NCBI RefSeq assembly: GCF_016756395.1
Contig: NZ_AP018365.1
Coordinates: 7,808,501 to 7,872,500, forward strand
DNA from: Streptomyces sp. SN-593
Lineage (GTDB): Bacteria; Actinomycetota; Actinomycetes; Streptomycetales; Streptomycetaceae
DNA: 64,000 bases
Direction of reading: 5' to 3'
Both the position numbers and the translations under genes were made by a program. Positions 59,224-64,000 of the stretch are shown here, piece after piece. The notes under the pieces were generated by a model. That model saw only the letters and a program-made list of their open reading frames with translations. It ran no database searches and had not been told where the DNA came from. Numbering within the stretch: position 1 is the first letter of the stretch; every line of letters starts with the position of its first letter.

Positions 59224-61251
59224 ATGAGCACCACGCCCGAGCCCGCCGCCGACACCCCGGCACCGCTGTGGAGCCCGAGCCCCGAACGGATCGCCGGCGC
59301 CCGGCTGACCCGCTTCCACCGGTGGGCCGCGCGGGAGTACTCCGCCCCCACTCCCACCGGCACCGACCCGGCCGCCGACTACACCGCCCTGCACTCCTGG
59401 TCGGTGCGCTCACCCGAGGCGTTCTGGAGCGCGGTCACCGCGTGGTTCGACGTCCGCTTCTCCACCCCCGCCGACACCGTCCTCGCCGACCCCGCGATGC
59501 CCGGCGCCCGCTGGTTCCCCGGCGCGCGGCTCAACTACGCCGAGCACGCCCTGCGCCCCGCCCTCGACCCCGACCACGCCGACCGTCCCGCGCTGATCCA
59601 CCTCGACGAGCGCCACGACCCGGCCACCGTCACCTGGGCCGAACTCAGCCGCCAGGTCGCCTCGCTCGCCGCCGAACTGCGCCGCCTCGGGGTCACCCCG
59701 GGCGACCGGGTCAGCGGCTACCTCCCCAACACCGCGCACGCCGTCGTCGCGCTGCTCGCGACCGCGGCCGTCGGCGGCGTGTGGACCTCCTGCGCCCCCG
59801 ACTTCGGCGCCCGCAGCGTCCTCGACCGCTTCCAGCAGGTCGAACCCGTGGTGCTGCTCGCCGTCGACGGCTACCGGTACGGCGGCAAGGCCCACGACCG
59901 CACCGCCACCGTCGCCGAACTGCGCGCCGCGCTGCCCACCCTCCGCGCCACCGTCCACATCCCGCTGCTCGGCACCGACACCCCCGAAGGCGCCCTGCAC
60001 TGGGACGCGTTGACCACCGGCGACGCCGAACCCGCCTACGAACAGGTCGCGTTCGACCACCCGCTGTGGGTGCTCTACTCCTCCGGCACCACCGGCCTGC
60101 CCAAGGCCATCGTCCAGTCCCAGGGCGGCATCCTGCTCGAACACCTCAAGCAGACCGGCCTGCACCTCGACCTCGGCCCCGGCGACCGCTTCTTCTGGTA
60201 CACCTCCACCGGCTGGATGATGTGGAACTTCCTCGTCTCCGGCCTGCTGGCCGGCGCCACGATCGTGCTCTACGACGGCGCGCCCGGCCACCCCGACACC
60301 GCGGCGCAGTGGCGCGTCGCGGAGCGGACCGGCACCACCGTCTTCGGCACCTCCGCCGCCTACGTCATCGCCTGCCGCAAGGCGGAACTGCACCCCGGCC
60401 GGGACTTCGACCTGTCGGCGGTCGGCTGCGTGGCCACCACCGGCTCACCGCTTCCCCCCGACGGCTTCCGCTGGCTGCACGACGAGGTCGCGGCCGACCT
60501 GTGGATCGCCTCCGTCAGCGGTGGCACCGACGTGTGCAGTTGCTTCGCCGGCGGCGTCCCCACCCTGCCGGTCCACATCGGCGAACTCCAGGCCCCATGC
60601 CTGGGCACCGACCTCCAGGCATGGGACGCCCAAGGGCACCCGGTGGTCGACGAGGTGGGCGAACTCGTCGTCACCAACCCGATGCCCTCGATGCCGATCC
60701 GCTTCTGGAACGACCCCGGCGGCACCCGCTACCGCGAGAGCTACTTCGAGATGTTCCCCGGCGTGTGGCGGCACGGCGACTGGATCACCCTGACCTCGCG
60801 CGGCACCGTCGTCATCCACGGCCGCTCCGACTCCACCCTCAACCGCCAGGGCGTCCGCATGGGCTCCTCGGACATCTACGAGGTCGTCGAACGCCTCCCC
60901 GAGATCGCCGAGTCCCTCGTCATCGGCGTCGAACAGCCCGACGGGGGCTACTGGATGCCGCTGTTCGTCCGCCTCGCCCCCGGCGCCACCCTCGACGACG
61001 CCCTGCGCGACCGCATCCGCACCGCGCTGCGCGCCCGGCTCTCCCCGCGCCACGTCCCCGACGAGGTGATCGCGGTCCCCGGAGTGCCGCACACCCTCAC
61101 CGGCAAGCGCATCGAGGTCCCCGTCAAGCGCCTCCTCCAGGGCACCGCCCTCGACAAGGCGGTCAACCCCGGCTCCGTCGACGACCTCGACGTGCTGCGC
61201 TTCTACGAGCGGCTCGCCGCCGAGCGCGCCGCCGCGGACGGCCCCGCGTAG
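59224..61251 (+). CDS. aacS: Acetoacetyl-CoA synthetase
   Basis: A 675-aa acyl-CoA synthetase of the ANL superfamily. LWVLYSSGTTGLPKAIVQSQ (about residues 281-300) is the P-loop-like core; SVSGGTDVCSCF and GRSDSTLNRQGVRMGSSDIY (about 540-560) are the signature of acetoacetyl-CoA synthetases; TLTGKRIEVPVKRLL contains the catalytic Lys. It activates acetoacetate with ATP and CoA. GGAG precedes ATG 59224. Monocistronic in appearance. Confidence 0.94.
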   Translation: MSTTPEPAADTPAPLWSPSPERIAGARLTRFHRWAAREYSAPTPTGTDPAADYTALHSWSVRSPEAFWSAVTAWFDVRFSTPADTVLADPAMPGARWFPGARLNYAEHALRPALDPDHADRPALIHLDERHDPATVTWAELSRQVASLAAELRRLGVTPGDRVSGYLPNTAHAVVALLATAAVGGVWTSCAPDFGARSVLDRFQQVEPVVLLAVDGYRYGGKAHDRTATVAELRAALPTLRATVHIPLLGTDTPEGALHWDALTTGDAEPAYEQVAFDHPLWVLYSSGTTGLPKAIVQSQGGILLEHLKQTGLHLDLGPGDRFFWYTSTGWMMWNFLVSGLLAGATIVLYDGAPGHPDTAAQWRVAERTGTTVFGTSAAYVIACRKAELHPGRDFDLSAVGCVATTGSPLPPDGFRWLHDEVAADLWIASVSGGTDVCSCFAGGVPTLPVHIGELQAPCLGTDLQAWDAQGHPVVDEVGELVVTNPMPSMPIRFWNDPGGTRYRESYFEMFPGVWRHGDWITLTSRGTVVIHGRSDSTLNRQGVRMGSSDIYEVVERLPEIAESLVIGVEQPDGGYWMPLFVRLAPGATLDDALRDRIRTALRARLSPRHVPDEVIAVPGVPHTLTGKRIEVPVKRLLQGTALDKAVNPGSVDDLDVLRFYERLAAERAAADGPA

Positions 61252-61383
61252 CCCGGGAGCCACCGGCCCCGCACCGGATTGTCAGTGGGTCCGACTACGG
61301 TGAGTGATCAGTGGTGGCCGAGGTCGCACCGGCCCCGGCCGCCACCGACCCGTACCGACACGCACCCGCACCGGGGGAGAGCC

Positions 61384-62388
61384 ATGCCACCCACCGCCGA
61401 CCACAACGGCCGACCCGACCACGACCGCGCCCGCCAGGACACCCGCCACCGCGCCCGGTCCGACCGCTCCACCTGCCCCGACACGGCCCCCACCGGCACC
61501 CGGCCGCCCCGCGCAGGCCGCCGCGGCGCCCCACCCGGCCGCAGCCGCCTGCGCCGAGCCCTCCGCCGTGAAGCCCCCACCGTCGTCCCCCTGCTGCTCG
61601 ACGAGCACGACTTCGCCGCCATGACCCGCTACCGGAGCTTCCCCTTCGACGACTACGGACAGTACCTGCACCACCTCGACGGACTCCTCCGCGGCCTGCA
61701 CGCCCAGGGCACCCACGTCGCCGTCACCCACTTCGACCCGGACGCGTACGACTCCTACTGCCGCAGCACTCGCAGACCCCCCGACACCCCGCACACCCGC
61801 ACCCGCTACGCGGCGGAGGCCACCACCACCGGCCCCACCGTGCACTACGCCCGCCAACCCCTCGCCGAACTGCGCACCGCGCTCGCCCGCGAGGCCGACC
61901 GCCGCGCCGTCTGGCAACGCGCCACCGACCTGCTCATGGACGCCGGCCCCTGCCCCGACTGCGGCCAGGAGCTCGCCCACTGCGCCTTCGACGACGCGTC
62001 CGACACCCTCCTCGGCCTCCTCGACGCGGTCGGCCCCGGCACCCACCACATCGTGTGCAGCCTCCCCACCGACGACGGCCCGCCCCTCCCCGCCGCCCTG
62101 CACGCCCACACCTCACCCGACGGCGAACCCCACGTCGCCGAGACCGACGCCCTCGTCCTGTGCACCGTCATGGCAGCCGCCACCGTCACCGGCCGCACCG
62201 CCGGCCTCGTCATCCGCACCCTCGACCCCGACGGCGACACCGTCCGCGGCTGGGAACTGCGCGACGGCACCCCCGACCCCCTCACCGAGGCCGCCGTCTT
62301 CGACGCCTACTGCACCGATCCCACGACCGGCGCCCCCATCCCGCCCGAACCCGGAGTGCGCTACGCCCCCGGCATCCCCCTCCCCTGA
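61384..62388 (+). CDS. Unknown conserved protein with Cys motif
   Basis: A 334-aa protein. The N-terminal 70 residues are basic and disordered (RSRLRRALRREAPTVVPLLL). The central part has FAAMTRYRSFPFDDYGQYLH near residue 80 and THVAVTHFDPDAYDSYCRST. CPDCGQELAHCAFD near 200 has three Cys and a His and could bind zinc. No enzyme family is recognised. GGGGGAG precedes ATG 61384. Confidence 0.72.
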   Translation: MPPTADHNGRPDHDRARQDTRHRARSDRSTCPDTAPTGTRPPRAGRRGAPPGRSRLRRALRREAPTVVPLLLDEHDFAAMTRYRSFPFDDYGQYLHHLDGLLRGLHAQGTHVAVTHFDPDAYDSYCRSTRRPPDTPHTRTRYAAEATTTGPTVHYARQPLAELRTALAREADRRAVWQRATDLLMDAGPCPDCGQELAHCAFDDASDTLLGLLDAVGPGTHHIVCSLPTDDGPPLPAALHAHTSPDGEPHVAETDALVLCTVMAAATVTGRTAGLVIRTLDPDGDTVRGWELRDGTPDPLTEAAVFDAYCTDPTTGAPIPPEPGVRYAPGIPLP

Positions 62389-62456
62389 CAGCCCCGCACA
62401 CCGAGATCCACAGCCTTCTCCTTCCCCTCACCCCTTCGCCGACCGCACCTGACCGA

Positions 62457-62504
62457 CCCGGACGGCGGCGCGGGACCACCCCCGGACGGCGGTGCGGGAC
62501 CACC
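62457..62504. repeat. 24-bp tandem duplication
   Basis: Two adjacent 24-bp copies (62457-62480 and 62481-62504) differ at one base. They lie in the 190-bp intergenic gap between the unknown gene and ptsI, which are convergent. No other feature is seen in the gap. Confidence 0.85.
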
Positions 62505-62578
62505 CCGGCCGCGCACGAGGAGGCAGGCGCGGCCGGCCGGCGCGGGAGCGCGCGCGGCCCCGCACCGCCACCCGCCGG

Positions 62579-64000
62579 CTACTCGCCCGACAGCACCGCC
62601 TGCGCCGCCGCCCGGGCCGCCTCCGCGCTGTCCGTCGCGCGCGCGGCGGCGGCGGCCCGCTCGCACTGCGCCACCGTGTACTTCGCCAGTGTCGCCCGCA
62701 CGTACGGAATCGACGCCGCTCCCATCGAAAGGCTGGTGACCCCCAACCCCGTCAGCACGCACGCCAGCAGCGGGTCGGCCGCCGCCTCACCGCAGACCCC
62801 GCAGCTCTTGGCCTCGGCTCGTGCCGCGCCCGCCGCCGAGGCCACCAGGTCCAGCAACGCGGGCTGCCACGGGTCCTGCCACCGCGCCACCGCGCCCACC
62901 TGCCGGTCGGCCGCGAAGGTGTACTGCGCGAGGTCGTTCGTGCCCAGGGACAGGAACTCCACTTCCTTCAGCACCGACCGGGCCCGCAGAGCCGCCGACG
63001 GGATCTCCACCATGGCCCCGAACTTCGCCGGCAACCCCGCCGCACGGCACGCGTCCGCGAACGCCTTGGCGTCCTGCCGGTCCGCCACCATCGGCGCCAT
63101 GACCTCCAGGTGCACCGGCAGCCCCTCCACCGCACGCGCCAGCGCGCGCAACTGCGTCCGCAGCACCTCGGGGTGCTCCAGCAGCGACCGCAGCCCCCGC
63201 ACGCCCAGCGCCGGGTTGGGCTCGTCGTCCGGAGTCAGGAAGTCCAGCGGCTTGTCGGCGCCGGCGTCCAGCACCCGCACCACCACCCGGCCCTCCGGAA
63301 ACGCCTCCAGCACCTGCCGGTACGCCGCGACCTGCGTCTCCTCCGAGGGTGCGGTGGAGGAGTCGTCCAGGAACAGGAACTCGGTACGGAACAGCCCCAC
63401 GCCCTCGGCGCCCGCCGCCACGGCGGCCGCCACGTCCCCGGGCCCGCCGACGTTCGCCAGCAGGGGCACCCGGTGCCCGTCCGACGTAGAGCCCGGGCCG
63501 GACGACGACGCCAGCGCGGCCTTCCGCTCGGCCGCCTCCGCGGTCAGCGCGGCGCGCTTCTCCTCGTCCGGCTCCACGAACACCTGGCCGGTGCTTCCGT
63601 CCACGGCCACCACGGTGCCCTCGGCCAGTTCGCCGGCACCCGCCAGCGCCACCACCGCCGGCACCCCCAGCGCCCGGGCCAGGATCGCGCTGTGGCTGGT
63701 CGGCCCGCCCTCCTCCGTCACGAACCCCAGCACCAGCGCCGGGTCCAGCAGGGCCGTGTCCGCCGGCGCCAGGTCCCGCGCGATCAGCACGTACGGCTCG
63801 TCACTGTCCGGAACCCCGGGCATCGGCACCCCCAGCAGCCGCGCCACGATCCGGTTCCGCACGTCGTCCAGGTCCGCCACCCGCCCGGCCAGGTACTCGC
63901 TCGCACCCGCCAGCAGCGCGCGGTAGGAGGCGAACGCGTCGTACGCCGCCCGCTCCGCGGTGCTCCCCACCGCGACCCGCCGCTCGATGTCGGCCAGCAG
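62579..64000 (-). CDS. ptsI: Phosphoenolpyruvate-protein phosphotransferase (PTS enzyme I), 5' end outside window
   Basis: At least 473 codons of PTS enzyme I; the frame runs off the window end, so the N-terminus is missing (full length about 555 aa). GFVTEEGGPTSHSAILARAL contains the phospho-accepting His. The PEP-binding barrel follows with GVGLFRTEFLFLD, NPALGVRGLR, MVEIPSAAL, EFLSLGTNDLAQYTFAADR and SCGVCGEAAADP. It transfers phosphate from PEP to HPr in sugar uptake. It ends 190 bp from the convergent unknown gene. Confidence 0.95.
   Translation of the reverse strand: MLADIERRVAVGSTAERAAYDAFASYRALLAGASEYLAGRVADLDDVRNRIVARLLGVPMPGVPDSDEPYVLIARDLAPADTALLDPALVLGFVTEEGGPTSHSAILARALGVPAVVALAGAGELAEGTVVAVDGSTGQVFVEPDEEKRAALTAEAAERKAALASSSGPGSTSDGHRVPLLANVGGPGDVAAAVAAGAEGVGLFRTEFLFLDDSSTAPSEETQVAAYRQVLEAFPEGRVVVRVLDAGADKPLDFLTPDDEPNPALGVRGLRSLLEHPEVLRTQLRALARAVEGLPVHLEVMAPMVADRQDAKAFADACRAAGLPAKFGAMVEIPSAALRARSVLKEVEFLSLGTNDLAQYTFAADRQVGAVARWQDPWQPALLDLVASAAGAARAEAKSCGVCGEAAADPLLACVLTGLGVTSLSMGAASIPYVRATLAKYTVAQCERAAAAARATDSAEAARAAAQAVLSGE

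Noticed and set aside
54759..61307. Very long plus-strand open frame of about 2180 codons
   Set aside because: It is a shadow frame crossing several clear genes on both strands; its translation is Arg/Pro/Ala-rich with no domains.

Overview
The window is very GC-rich, densely packed actinobacterial DNA, most probably from Streptomyces or a close Streptomycetaceae relative. The gene families support this: a complete conservon (cvnA-D), an NsdA-type regulator, DUF397 and XRE/DUF5753 proteins, a mycothiol-type maleylpyruvate isomerase and a mycothiol-synthase-like tandem GNAT, a LAL-type ATPase, paired crcB genes, and many GTGA/ATGA stop-start overlaps. At least eight genes have a TANNNT box 6-7 nt before the start codon, which suggests leaderless transcripts.

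Layout. 1-2.1 kb: lspA, a small conserved protein and a GlxA-type regulator. 2.15-3.58 kb: an intact IS110-family element, inserted between the ribosome-binding site and the start codon of a small-ORF/membrane-protein operon (3.58-4.76 kb). Its non-coding leader can be read as a bridge RNA whose guide segments match both the element ends and the flanking target. 4.8-9.0 kb: GNAT, XRE-cupin regulator divergent from a benE transporter with a double operator between them, and crcB1/crcB2. 9.2-16.1 kb: DUF2236 oxygenase, TPR-containing Ser/Thr kinase, chloramphenicol-phosphotransferase-like kinase, an N-terminally truncated endo/exonuclease-phosphatase, DUF4865, TetR, and an isochorismatase-fold protein. 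A 19-copy GTCCGC hexamer array follows at 16.2 kb. 16.4-28.1 kb: DUF397, mycothiol isomerase, pdxH divergent from a CGNR regulator, a LAL ATPase without its HTH, an amidase, an APH-like kinase, and an NsdA-like regulator. 28.2-31.7 kb: PAS-SpoIIE phosphatase and a HEAT-repeat protein. 32.2-35.7 kb: an accessory-looking XRE cluster. 35.8-38.2 kb: the pxpABC 5-oxoprolinase operon.

Two regions look least described. At 38.4-45.8 kb there is a three-gene operon: a kleisin-like (MukF/JetA-like) protein, a MukE/JetB-like winged-helix protein and a 1580-aa SMC-like ATPase. It resembles MukBEF/MksBEF/Wadjet, but no JetD/MksG nuclease is encoded next to it, and its Walker B reads D-N-P rather than D-E-x. 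At 51.5-56.5 kb a co-directional set links a Nudix-HTH regulator, a J-domain/pseudokinase, a vWA (MIDAS) protein, a divergent adenylosuccinate-synthetase paralogue and a zinc-ribbon Nudix hydrolase. This looks like a nucleotide-metabolite or stress pathway. Between them lies the conservon (46.5-50.9 kb). The window ends with a GH31 glycosidase, acetoacetyl-CoA synthetase, an unknown protein, and the 3' part of ptsI. No tRNA, rRNA or CRISPR was found.
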